From Ottelia alismoides (taxonomy: Eukaryota > Streptophyta > Magnoliopsida > Alismatales > Hydrocharitaceae): DNA of 64,000 bases. How positions within the stretch are numbered: position 1 is the stretch's first letter; the number at the start of each line of letters is the position of its first letter. The translations under genes and the position numbers were made by a program. Below the pieces are notes generated by a model, which saw nothing but the letters and a program-made list of their open reading frames with translations, was not told the origin of the DNA and did no database searches. Location of the stretch: assembly GCA_037367405.1 (NCBI GenBank), contig JAZKJV010003278.1, positions 434,001 through 498,000 of the forward strand, given 5' to 3'. Positions 47,443 through 56,508 of the stretch are shown one piece after another.

Positions 47443-48165
47443 CCATTTGTATATCGGGGTTGGGCCTAGTTCGGGTCTGAGCTGGCCCAACCCGATGCTC
47501 TACACTAATGGATGCATTCATTGTCGTGGAGAGTCAACTAGCATCACCAAATGGTATGGGGGAAAGAGGACAATGATTGATTTAGGAACGTGAATAATTA
47601 AGGATTGAATTGATATGTACATGGAAATCAATAAATAGATTTCCAAGCTAGCAATGAATAAGACCGATGCTTTACTGGCTCAATTTGTGACAAATCAGAT
47701 GAGACGACAATTGCCTTTAAAATCCTTTTGTGACTGTTGTCTTTTCCGTCGAGAATACTATTTCGGCGGAAGTTTTGTCAACGAAAGTCAATTGTAGTAG
47801 ATGGTGATTTCGTATCCCGTGAAAACAGTTAACAACCGTCGATAATGACCCGATCCACTGTAGTGTCAACTTTGCATGTGTACCATGATTTATTGATGTT
47901 TTCTCCACTGTTGTGGTGGGGGAGCGTTGTGTTTCAACACAGGAAGGAAGAGAGAAGGTAGAACGAAGATGGCTTGTGTTGAAAAAGGGCATACTAATCC
48001 TCGTTGGTACGAGGACCTTCATTTTGGAATTGACAGTTCCCTTTTTTTTTTAATAAAAGGCGCTTTAGAGCTTTGCATTTGGGAAGGCCTCCACAACCCA
48101 TTGAGTATGATGCTTAGAAAGACTATCTCAGTCTATCCAGAGTCAATCGTTAGTGTAGACGTGTG
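47443..48165. other. Intergenic; end of the GGGTTGGGCC-type insert, then anonymous sequence
   Basis: 47443-47505 continues the insert seen at 8604-8679. Beyond it, 47700-47900 has CGTCGA-type phrases (TTTCCGTCGAG, ACCGTCGATAATGAC, CCACTGTAGTG) of the kind seen inside CACTA-like elements, but no termini were found. No convincing gene; the 101-codon minus frame here is not recognised. Confidence 0.35.
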
Positions 48166-48569
48166 ACGTTTTGGGCTTAGATATATCTTCGGATTGTTAT
48201 CGAGGTAAACTAGTCCTAACAATTTATTGGGTCAAGTCGAAATGGATCTATTGACAACCACCCAAAATAATTAATTCAAAGTTGTCATGCAGTTGTTCCT
48301 CACACTTATAACATAGAATTACTTATTCCGTCCAGTTAAGCTTTTCCTTCTGTCTTTAGGGTGTCTCTACCTCTGAGTATCCCTTTTGACTATTAGAGGA
48401 AACTCGCTCTAATAATATTTGTAACATCCCAAGCTTATATCCCCATACTGTTATCTAGGAAAACGGGCTATGACAATATATTGGGCCAGGGCACAAATGG
48501 ATAATTGACAACCACCCAAAATATTTAAGCTCAAGTTGTCAAAAGTTATTTCCCTGTACTTATAACACC
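48166..48569. repeat. Imperfect direct repeat (two units, about 257 bp apart)
   Basis: Units at about 48166-48312 and 48423-48569 share CAATxTATTGGG, ATTGACAACCACCCAAAATA, AAGTTGTCA and ACTTATAACA. The second opens TGTAACATCCCAAGCTTATAT, a start often seen in small LTRs. This may be a short LTR-like or TRIM element; no internal region is visible. Confidence 0.6.
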
Positions 48570-49223
48570 GTCTCACAGATTAGAGATTTTGTTGTGCAGA
48601 GAGACTGGTTCATCTCAGCGTCGATCATTTCTTGTTCTAAGCGTTGTTATTCTAGATCCAGAATAACTAACTCATATCTGTAAATTTAGTTTTGTCATTC
48701 AAGTACACATGGGAGTCGAATCAAGTTTACATAAGAATCGTTTTTTCTGTTCCATTTTGAATCAGATAAAATAAGTTCGTTAAGGAGATAACTGATTTCG
48801 TTACACTCAGCTAAATATATTATTTTATATTCGAGAAACGATGATAACGTCGTCAAGAAAACATTTACACACACACGATTTTCAGTAATTTTTAAACTCG
48901 TGAACTAGTAACTAAACTGGTGATTCGATCACCGTAAAACTGATAACCAAATCATTTACTAGAAAATTGATTTTTTGGGTTCGATTTGGTTCAGATAGTT
49001 TTTCAATTGGTTTTCAACAATCAGATTATCTCATGAGATCCAGATGACTGAAATAGAGCAACGACTGCTCTAACTTGAAGGCTATAATATATACACTGCA
49101 AAAGCGAACAAATCGGAAACAGTACATAGAATCTGAGGTAATATTCTCTTATTCTATTACATATATTCTTCCCATACATAATTCATAACTCCACATAGTT
49201 CAATTCAGTACAATGCCATCTAA
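48570..49223. other. Intergenic sequence 3' of the plantacyanin gene
   Basis: AT-rich, no frame or repeat recognised. It contains local TTTACTAGTTCACGAG-like and AACTGGTGATTCG phrases without clear structure. Confidence 0.4.
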
Positions 49224-49229
49224 TTTATT
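49224..49229 (-). terminator. Poly(A) signal of the plantacyanin gene
   Basis: AATAAA on the minus strand, 72 bp beyond the stop codon. Confidence 0.55.
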
Positions 49230-49300
49230 TTATACATAAATATGTTTATAGTAAGATAGGATAGATAGGATTCCCCTGTGAGGTTGTTGATACGGTTCCC

Positions 49301-49954
49301 TCAGAAAGCCGTAACAGCTATCTTCATGTTGGCAGCGCAGTGGCCTGGGATGCCGCAGATGAAGTAGTTGGTGCCCCGACGCAGCGTGATCCTGTCGCGG
49401 CCGCTCCTCCGTATAGTCGGTCCCGGTCCAGGCACACACAACCGGTATCCCAGTGCATTAACCTGCGCCACGTTGTGAAACGCTGGACTGTAGTTGAATA
49501 CTGCATAGATCCGGTCAATGAATGATCAGTTGCAAGAAGCGACGGTGGAGTCACACCAGCAAAATGGATTAAAAGACAAATACTTTGAATAGCGTCGCCA
49601 TATACTCCGATGTTAAATATATAACAAACGACACACCTGGACGCACTCTCACTTTAAGGAGAGTCTGCCTAGTTCGTGGGAAGCTCAATAAGAACGAGAC
49701 CTCCCCAGGCTCATTGAGGGTGCAGTCTATAGAAGATATCCAAAAGATGGATTGGAGCAAGGTTTTGAGTACATCGTACCAAGTACATCGCCCACACGAA
49801 AGCGCTTTCCAGCAGGCCAGTTGACGACATTGAACGTCCAACCTCTCGCGTCTCCCACGACGTAGATTGCCCCCTCGGCTGTCCGGCTGCACACCGCCAT
49901 CATCAAGACGGTGACGCACAAAAACACCAAAGCACTGCCTCTTCCCTTATCCAT
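49301..49954 (-). CDS. Plantacyanin (basic blue copper protein), two exons
   Basis: Exon 1 is 49954-49780 and exon 2 is 49500-49301. The 279-bp intron starts gtacga and ends tgcag, and it splits a Val codon, as is usual for this family. The product is 124 residues, all in frame. Residues 1-28 are a signal peptide (hydrophobic LVFLCVTVLMMAV, cleavage near AEG/AIY), so it is secreted. Then come YVVGDARGWTFNVVNWP, the GKRFRVGDVL strand and VFNYSPAFHNV with the first copper ligand His. The end FICGIPGHCAANMKIAV supplies Cys, His and Met, completing a type 1 copper site. Two further Cys (YRLCVP and GHC) form the expected disulfide. Plantacyanins are extracellular electron-transfer proteins linked to pollination and cell-wall processes. 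The ATG at 49954 is chosen because the codons upstream lack another in-frame ATG and it directly precedes the signal peptide. It is the only intact host gene in the window. Confidence 0.95.
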
Positions 49955-50010
49955 CTCCTCAATAATAAACACAAGAGCAAATGAGGGATACCAGAGTTGA
50001 AGATGGTTAG

Positions 50011-50018
50011 TTTTTATA
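50011..50018 (-). promoter_or_regulatory. TATA box of the plantacyanin gene
   Basis: Minus strand CCATATAAAAACT, 57 bp upstream of the start codon. The short 5' UTR that follows ends ATTATTGAGGAG before ATG. Confidence 0.65.
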
Positions 50019-50039
50019 TGGTGGAGAATGTGGAAGTGG

Positions 50040-50604
50040 AAGTGGGAAAGACACCAAAGTCTTGTCCTCTTTTCTCAGGAATTTTTTTCTTTCTGCTTTA
50101 TTTGAAGATTTGCATTTATACACCTGAAACTAGAATTAGAATGACTATTGCAACCGTGTTCTCCTGAAGTAATTAATATACGTGTATGAGATACAGAAAG
50201 AGATAAGATACCGAGTTTAAGAGTTGACATCGAGACATATATTTATGCGTGCGAGTTGGAACTTCAATAACAATAATAAGTTGTGATCCCCTAAACAGAT
50301 CTAATTTAATTTTTTGACGGAGATGGGATTTAATGAGATCGAAGTCCACTCTGCACCTTCACCACAACCACAAATAAAAATATGAAAAAGTGTGAATTCT
50401 TTCCCAATTCAACGGAGGAGTCACTATCAACACTAATTGGAGAAACTTGTTGCTTGTTTGTATTTGGGATGACCAACACCGTTAACTTATCTTTGAAAGA
50501 AAAGATTGTATGAGGGTAAGCGGTATTTATCCCTTTATTATTCTTCAAACCAATTCAAAAAAATGAAGGGGTAAACATCAGTTGTCTCTTATCCATCTTA
50601 TTCG
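50040..50604. other. Intergenic, upstream of the plantacyanin gene
   Basis: Presumed promoter region of the plantacyanin gene followed by anonymous sequence. No repeat or gene recognised. Confidence 0.4.
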
Positions 50605-51479
50605 TTGTCTCTCATCAGAGTAAGGAACGTGGCCGCGATGCAGAGCACAGTGCAAGGACACTGCCACCGGATACCTATTCCTCCTCTCGTCCTAGGTGAG
50701 TTCCATGGCTTTGCCTCCTCCTTCACTCTTACCTCCATCTCTCCGCATTGCCACCCCCTGTTGCCGCCTCAATTCTTACACCCACCCCGCTTTCGCATGA
50801 TCCCATGTACCTTTATCCACCCCTGTATGTCCAATCCACCATTTTCCTTCACCCTTCCTCACCGCAACTGGTCATGGGATGCAAGGGTTTCCGAAAGAGT
50901 ATACTTCTTAAGAAGAACGCCTCGGCCGCTGCCATTCCTCCCAAGATCCTAACTGAAACAGGTGACCAACCTCTCCCATCCAAAGTGGCAAGCAACAAAT
51001 ATCTTGCATAGAATCCACTTACTCCTAAAACCACAATTACTAAAAAAGGTGTTCCAAGCCAAACAACTGAAGCGCAACCTCAAACTTACTAAACTCCCCA
51101 AGAACAAAAACCCACAAGCACAAAGCTTCTCACTCCATTCTAACTCCCAAACCAAAAAACTTACTGCCTCCCAAAGCCTCGCTCTCAATCTACTCACTTG
51201 GAGGTTTATACACATTTTCTTAGCAATTTTCCCAACAATGACAGAGCCCAACACTTATAGGAAGCTCATGGTGGAACTAACTCACAATGTTAGCGCCTCA
51301 AAAGCTATGTCCTGTTAGGTAAAACACACACAACCTAGATTCTAACACCCTCCATCACCCCATATCCATCGCCATCCCCATCTCATACACCCAAGCACTA
51401 TTAACCCTCGCTGCAAACCCAGTATCGGGGTTCAAACAAACAAAAAATCTTTCCGGCCATCTTGTCGTCGTTCCAACGA
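50605..51479 (+). pseudogene. Left half of a decayed coding region split by MULE-B
   Basis: Codon-like, C-rich sequence with several overlapping open pieces (50605-50952, 50748-51011, 50962-51318), including LKKNASAAAIPPKILTETGD and a Lys/Gln-rich stretch. It breaks off at the MULE-B target duplication and resumes at 54979. By itself it has no named domain. The right half has zinc knuckles, so the whole is probably a transposon-type gag or ORF1 protein. Confidence 0.5.
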
Positions 51480-51488
51480 TCATACATG
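51480..51488. repeat. MULE-B target duplication, left copy (TCATACATG)
   Basis: Nine bases repeated exactly at 54970-54978. Nine base pairs is the standard MULE duplication. Confidence 0.95.
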
Positions 51489-51624
51489 GAGTTATTTCTC
51501 ATTTTGGTGATGGCCCTAAGTTTATTACCCAGAATGGGTACGGTCTGAAAATATTTACCAAAGGGGGGATATATCGGCAAACGGTTTGCCGCGTGCCTAG
51601 GTGGCGCGGCAAACCGTTTGCCGC
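51489..51624 (+). repeat. MULE-B left terminal inverted repeat
   Basis: Matches the reverse complement of 54834-54969 except at two positions (near 51588 and 51597). It ends within the second palindrome module. Confidence 0.95.
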
Positions 51625-51783
51625 GGTAGACGTTGGGCGCGGTCGACGAAGGGAGTCGGGTCTTCGAGGGAATAAAGGCGCTTGAATGCCTCTGTCGCGG
51701 CGAACCGTTTGCCGCGGCAGAGTTGTCGCTGATCAGGGGCACCGCGGCAAACGGTTTGCCGCTTGCGGCAAACCGTTTGTCGC
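51573..51783. repeat. MULE-B left palindrome cluster (five modules)
   Basis: Modules with arms CGCGGCAAAC and GTTTGCCGCG around one central C or G, at about 51573, 51606, 51700 (partial), 51743 and 51764. The last two are arranged as an inverted pair with a two-base centre, giving 19-bp arms with one mismatch. Confidence 0.9.
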
Positions 51784-51803
51784 TCCCAGGCCCTCGGCTC
51801 CGC

Positions 51804-51810
51804 TATAAAA
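51804..51810 (+). promoter_or_regulatory. TATA box of the MULE-B gene
   Basis: CGCTATAAAACCCCCC, immediately after the palindrome cluster and followed by a pyrimidine-rich leader. The order palindromes, TATA, CT-rich leader is the same as in MULE-A. Confidence 0.7.
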
Positions 51811-52350
51811 CCCCCCTCCCCTCTCATTTTCACCACACCCATCCTCTCCTCAATACATTCTCCTCTCTTTCATTCAATTGTTTCTTGCTCTCCTCCTCCT
51901 TCAAGGTATGTAATTTTAGTTATTTTTAATTTTTTAATGCGTAGAAAATTTAGGTAAGTAATAATAAATGTAATAATGATATTAGTATAATTTAACATCA
52001 TATAATAGTTGAATTGATAATTGTTTTGTACTTCATAGTTGTGGTATTATTGCTAAATCATTCTAGTTCTCTTACACTGTATACATGTGGTAACATCATG
52101 TAGTAATTGTAATACTGTTCGAATATGCTATTTGTCCTTCTTCTGTAGTTATAAAAAATGTTCCTTCTATGTCGTTAGTAATTGTAATTTGTATTTATAA
52201 AAAAATGTTCAAACTAGTATTAAATAATATAAGTACATGCTATGAGTACAAATAGAACTGGCTTTAGGATTTTTTTCAAATTTTTAAAACAATAAAATTT
52301 ATAGGTACAAGTTTGTAGGTCATTTGATATTTTTTAGTGATATATAGGAA

Positions 52351-53478
52351 ATGGCTGAGATTGCTGCGGTATATGTTTCCTGGGGCGGACGGGTTAAAAT
52401 CATGGATTCTGAGGTTGCTTATGAAGGAGGTTATAATGACATGATTGGAGTGCCTGTATCTAGTACTTATGACGATCTACTTGGTCATATATATGGACTT
52501 ACTAGGTATACACCTGATATATATATGCAAGTGGCAGAGGCGGATGGAGGACGTTGTTACAGAGAGACTTTTGGACAGGGCGGTGGATATTGTTCTTGCT
52601 GAATATTTGACATGGTATTGGCAGGTTACTCGTCGTTGGATCGCAACCGCCATTCCACCTCCGAGACAAGCTTACGAACCACATGGACCTAGGTGGAATC
52701 AGCTGGTAATTTTTTTACACCAAATGCTATTTCTTTAATAGGGACCATTACATAACTTGTAACCGAGACTTGTAATTTTATAGGTGAACTCGTTATTTCG
52801 TGTGAGGGAAATGATGACAGAGCATCGACGAAGCATGGAAATGCAACAGATGATTGGCTACGTCGAATATACCATTCAAAACATATCTCTGGTGGATCCG
52901 GGAATACACAATGTCCCCCCATTATACGTCATACATCGAACCTACAACATTTGCATCTCAACAATGGGGGGAGGAATATACTTTTCGGACGGACGAGCCT
53001 ACCTTATCGTACGACGTGCTACATACACAGGAAGCTCAACCAACTCAACCTCAACAATACTGACAGATGGGGTCAACACAAAGTCAGCAAATGTACACTG
53101 ATGCTCCTGATTACGACATTGGACAGCTACTGCCTCATCAATTGGGCTCAGGACCTGTATCATGGCCCATGGACACATCATATATGGATCCTCCTGGATC
53201 ATCCAGTGCAACAATGCATCCACCAGTTACCCATCATGATCTCCCACGCACCTCAAATGTTACAACACAGAGAGGGAGTGATTGGCAGAGAACTGGTCAG
53301 GAGCATTCAACCACAACTGCACATGGGAGAGGTCGTGGTGGTGTAGGGAGAGGTTCATCTGGAAGAGGAGAAACATGAGGGGTGGAGGCAGATCGAGGAG
53401 TGGGAGAGGGGTCCAGACATGGAAAAGAAAAAGGATCATCTTCAAAGGGTCGTCTGTCCAATATTGTTCACCAAACTA
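52351..53478 (+). pseudogene. MULE-B chimeric gene: mudrA-type N-terminus plus plant mobile domain C-terminus
   Basis: A non-coding exon ends TTCAAG/gtatgt at 51905, and a 442-bp intron ends tatag at 52347, three bases before ATG 52351. The start MAEIAAVYVSWGGRVKIM then YDDLLGHIYGLTRYTPDIY parallels the first exon of the MULE-A transposase. Near 52545 the reading shifts frame into LAEYLTWYWQVTRRWIATAI, the end of a plant mobile domain (compare MQWYWNITRRWI in MULE-A). A second GT-AG intron (52706-52783) is in phase with VNSLFRVREMM. The tail is Gln/Pro/Ser-rich and ends in Gly-Arg repeats (GRGRGGVGRGSSGRG), also with a frame change near 52860. So it is a deletion fusion, probably broken, unless splicing other than I inferred restores the frame. 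Confidence 0.65.
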
Positions 53479-53649
53479 AGAAGTGGTTTCACTGACTGTA
53501 ACATGTTGTTTTCATTTCGTAATTTATAAATAAATTACATTTGCAACAACTCTTTACTTTATTTCTGTTTGCCATTACTCATGAAAATAGAAACTTGCCA
53601 TTTTACATTACCAAATTATGTTACTATTGTTTGACAATAGATGTAATGC
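53479..53649. other. MULE-B spacer
   Basis: AT-rich sequence after the Gly-Arg tail, possibly an intron or intergenic within the element. No gene recognised. Confidence 0.35.
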
Positions 53650-53815
53650 ATATATAATTGTTTTTAAAATATTATCAATTTTTGTTATGCTTGTGTAGGT
53701 TATGACTATATTTTTTCTTAAAATATTATCAATTGTTGTTATGCTTATGCAGGTTATGACTATAATTATTCTTAAAATATTATCAATTGTTTTTATGCTT
53801 ATGCAGGTTATGGCT
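53650..53815 (+). repeat. Three tandem 54-bp units, each ending in a splice-acceptor-like site
   Basis: Units share TTAAAATATTATCAATT, GTTATGCTTATGCAG and GTTATGACTATA. Each has a pyrimidine-biased run followed by TGCAG or TGTAG and then GTTATG. They lie directly before the open frame at 53810. Confidence 0.9.
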
Positions 53816-54280
53816 ATAACACGCATTACAGCTCGCAACTCGGTGCACCTTCCCGACAATCGTTTCTTAGCAGCGCGTGCACCATCTTCTAGTAGAGGAT
53901 CACACCATGAGTTGCGCCATGCTCCACAGACACCATCGGTACCCCAGCCACCACCGATACCCCAGCCACCACCGGTACCTCAGCTACCACTGGTACCACA
54001 GTCAGCACAGGTTCCACAGTCACCACTAGTACCGATACTTCTTTCTGAGGAGGACCCATCGGAGCCGGTCCAGTCTGAATCTCAGTTCACTCCTTACTCA
54101 CCTCAGACGATGCCACTTCCTTCAGAAGACTCTTCACAGAGTGAGACTTCATCTCTCACAGAAATATATGACGAAGAAGAAGATTTGTATAAAGAATTGG
54201 CTGACATACATTACACAATTGCGTTGAAGTACGCACGCCTGAGCGAAATTCGAGGAGCACAAGAGAGGTCGAGGCGTTGA
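53810..54280 (+). CDS. Proline-rich protein or last exon in MULE-B, function unknown
   Basis: 156 codons from ATG 53810, with an Arg-rich start, a run of PxPQPPP/VPQ repeats (residues about 45-75), a Ser/Glu-rich middle (SEDSSQSETSSL) and a C-terminal helix (EEEDLYKELADIHYTIALKY). The frame is uninterrupted, unlike the rest of the element. It could be a separate small gene or the final exon of the upstream gene, joined through one of the acceptor-like sites just before it. I recognise no family. A proline-rich linker plus terminal helix is compatible with a protein-interaction tail. Confidence 0.5.
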   Translation: MAITRITARNSVHLPDNRFLAARAPSSSRGSHHELRHAPQTPSVPQPPPIPQPPPVPQLPLVPQSAQVPQSPLVPILLSEEDPSEPVQSESQFTPYSPQTMPLPSEDSSQSETSSLTEIYDEEEDLYKELADIHYTIALKYARLSEIRGAQERSRR

Positions 54281-54770
54281 ATCAGTTGGAGATAGTGTAA
54301 TGATGTATTACGTATCTAATGACTAATATGTGCATTTTGTTTTAATGTTGTACGACACATATTTGGAATTTCGTTTGTCATTTAAATGCTAGTCATGAAG
54401 TTCTGTTATCTTTATGTTGTGATTCTACAAGTTCACTGAAATTCGACTACTTTATCTTTTACTTATCAACGTAGAGATATGAGTAATGCCGCTTTATAAA
54501 GATGGGATTGTCAAACACGTTTAAAAAGAACACATATTTTAGTAATACAGTACAAGTCCAAATGTTATGCGGTCTACAAAAATATCGCAATGGAAAATTG
54601 TACAATATAGATTAATAACGCTAACTTAATTTATCTAAAAATTTGAATAATTTTGTAATATTAGACATATACTTTTGCCAAATTCAAAAACTAAAAATAA
54701 TACAAAAGAAAAAATATAAAAGAATAAACCACATGGTAATTCCCTTAGACGGGTTGGCCAGGGACCACGA
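54281..54770. other. MULE-B 3' non-coding
   Basis: AT-rich sequence before the right palindromes, with several AATAAA-like words (for example AAGAATAAACC near 54718). No gene recognised. Confidence 0.4.
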
Positions 54771-54886
54771 CAAACAGTTTGCCGCTAGAATCATTATCAC
54801 GGTGAACCGTTTGCCGTGCCAATGCTTGCTGCAGCGGCAAACGGTTTGCCGCGCCACCTACGCACGCGGTAAACCGTTTGCCGATA
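54771..54886. repeat. MULE-B right palindrome cluster (four modules)
   Basis: Modules at about 54771, 54801, 54834 and 54866 with the GGCAAAC-N-GTTTGCC core. The outer two lie in the terminal repeat and match the left cluster; the inner two have one or two mismatches. Confidence 0.9.
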
Positions 54887-54969
54887 TATCCCCCCTTTGG
54901 TAAATATTTTCAGACCGTACCCATTCTGGGTAATAAACTTAGGGCCATCACCAAAATGAGAAATAACTC
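54834..54969 (-). repeat. MULE-B right terminal inverted repeat
   Basis: Reverse complement of 51489-51624 with two differences. Ends GAGAAATAACTC. Confidence 0.95.
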
Positions 54970-54978
54970 TCATACATG
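54970..54978. repeat. MULE-B target duplication, right copy (TCATACATG)
   Basis: Exact copy of 51480-51488. Confidence 0.95.
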
Positions 54979-56508
54979 CCCAGGACCCAAATTGAAATGC
55001 TCCAAATCCCAAGCTACCAAATCAAGCCACATGTCATATCATCATAGAACCCTTCTGGGACCCATACCCGATTCCCAGGCCTTTGCCTCCCACTTGTGAG
55101 TCGGTTGCACTTCCAAAATTTCATAAACCGCCTGGTTGGCCTCCCCATGAATCAAACCCCTCTACCCCGGGTCACATGGAGGGATATTATTGCCCTTCGC
55201 AACGAAGTGATGAAGCAATCAAATCCTAGCCCTTGGTATGTGAACCAACCATCCCTCTCCTCCCATTTCTCTCCAAATGCACCCAACCTGTATCTCGCAC
55301 AAAGACATGCCACACCACGCCCCCATCCAGCCTTATGCAAACCGCCACTGCCTCGTTCAACACACCATCCCCTCATCAAGTGTGCATGCTTCCAATGGTT
55401 TAGAAATGGGCATAACAAGCATTCTTGCACTTTCCCTATCGTTTGCTTCAACTATCGGAGAGAGGGTCATATAATGAGGCTCTGCCTATAACCAAAATCC
55501 ATGTCACAACTCCTGAACGATCAACAACCCTCCACCACCCAAAAATGAAAATGCATCCCTTCTCCAAAGATGCAACGACAAGCTTGTATACCTAATGGCA
55601 ATATCTCTCGCCCCTCTACCACCGAACATTGACCATCACTAAGTGTGTCAAAGAGACCCCAACTCCCACTTCGATAACATTATGGCTTTGATATGGTGCA
55701 CGGAGGTTTGCTTCGAGTCCCTCACGACCGAACTACAACTACTTCCGTGCGTCATTGCGGAGTTCTCAAAGGAAATGACCTCACTCAACTGGGCGAAAGC
55801 CTCCTTGGCCGATGAACTAGGAAAAGATGCCTTCCGCTACATCTGGAATGTCACAGAGCATCAGATCATTGTGGAGGTGGATACCTAATATATGTACAAG
55901 AATTTGGTGGGTAACACTACGACGGGCGAAGCACATTGAGGAAACATGCCCCTACTGGATCGTTGTTCTCATCATGCCCTTACACCACCGCTACCAATAC
56001 ATAACAACCTCGTATGGAAGTTTGGGAAACTCTTAGCATACGTTGTTTCTTTGTTGTATGAGGATTGCGATGACGCCTCCGTGGTTAAGCTTCTAGTTGA
56101 CATCCTAGAGTACAAGCTATTCCTGGGGTCATCGAGATTGTAACCATCGATGGGGTCCTCAAAGCCACATTCCACTTGTTGCATTAGTACCACGAGGCGG
56201 TGTTCACACACTACGATACCCCCTCTTTCGAAATCTCCAGTTCATGCTTCATGCTCTCACAAGTCAAACTAGCTGACGTCACCACTTACTCCCCTTATAT
56301 GCGTAATAGGGAGATTGCAACCACCCTTATCATGGAAGTCCCCCTAGCCCCATTTGACCTGTGTCCAGCATGACATATGTAAAAAGCTAATATAGAACCC
56401 TTCTATTCCAATCTAATCATGGTTTCTTCTCTAAAGCTAGTTTCCGCCTTACAAAAGACATGGATCGCATGTTAGCCGAGAACAATATCTTATGGCTCAA
56501 AAATATGG
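54979..56508 (+). pseudogene. Right half of the split coding region, with two CCHC zinc knuckles
   Basis: The plus strand near 55380-55490 reads CACFQWFRNGHNKHSC and CFNYRREGHIMRLC, two CX2-CX4-H-X4-C knuckles; the first Cys pairs are imperfectly kept. Upstream is a Pro/His-rich segment, and downstream (55643-56143) a region with SFASLTTELQLL-like and DCDDASVVKLLVDILEY pieces. Stops separate the parts. The arrangement resembles ORF1/gag-like proteins with DUF4283-type N-termini and paired knuckles, common in plant LINE and other retroelements. I cannot assign the family with certainty. Confidence 0.55.

Larger units (their letters stand above)
51489..54969 (+). mobile_element. MULE-B: young 3.5 kb non-autonomous Mutator-like element
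   Basis: Perfect 9-bp duplication TCATACATG and terminal inverted repeats of about 136 bp (51489-51624 and 54834-54969) with only two mismatches. They start GAGTTATTTCTCATTTTGG. The interior has palindromic modules at both ends, a TATA box, a spliced gene joining a mudrA-type N-terminus to a plant mobile domain C-terminus, a short tandem repeat and a proline-rich last frame. There is no MULE transposase catalytic domain, so mobility would depend on another element. The near-identical ends imply a recent insertion, far younger than MULE-A. Confidence 0.95.

Noticed and set aside
47700..47940. CACTA-type element from CCGTCGA phrases
   Set aside because: No CACTA ends or 3-bp duplication seen; too weak to call.
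49324..49554. Open minus frames overlapping plantacyanin exon 2 in other frames
   Set aside because: The frame giving the copper ligands and joining exon 1 through a GT-AG intron is clearly the coding one; the others are shadows.
49955..49972. Plantacyanin start 18 bases upstream of 49954
   Set aside because: That codon is GTG, not ATG, and the residues it would add are not like a signal peptide; ATG 49954 directly precedes the signal sequence.
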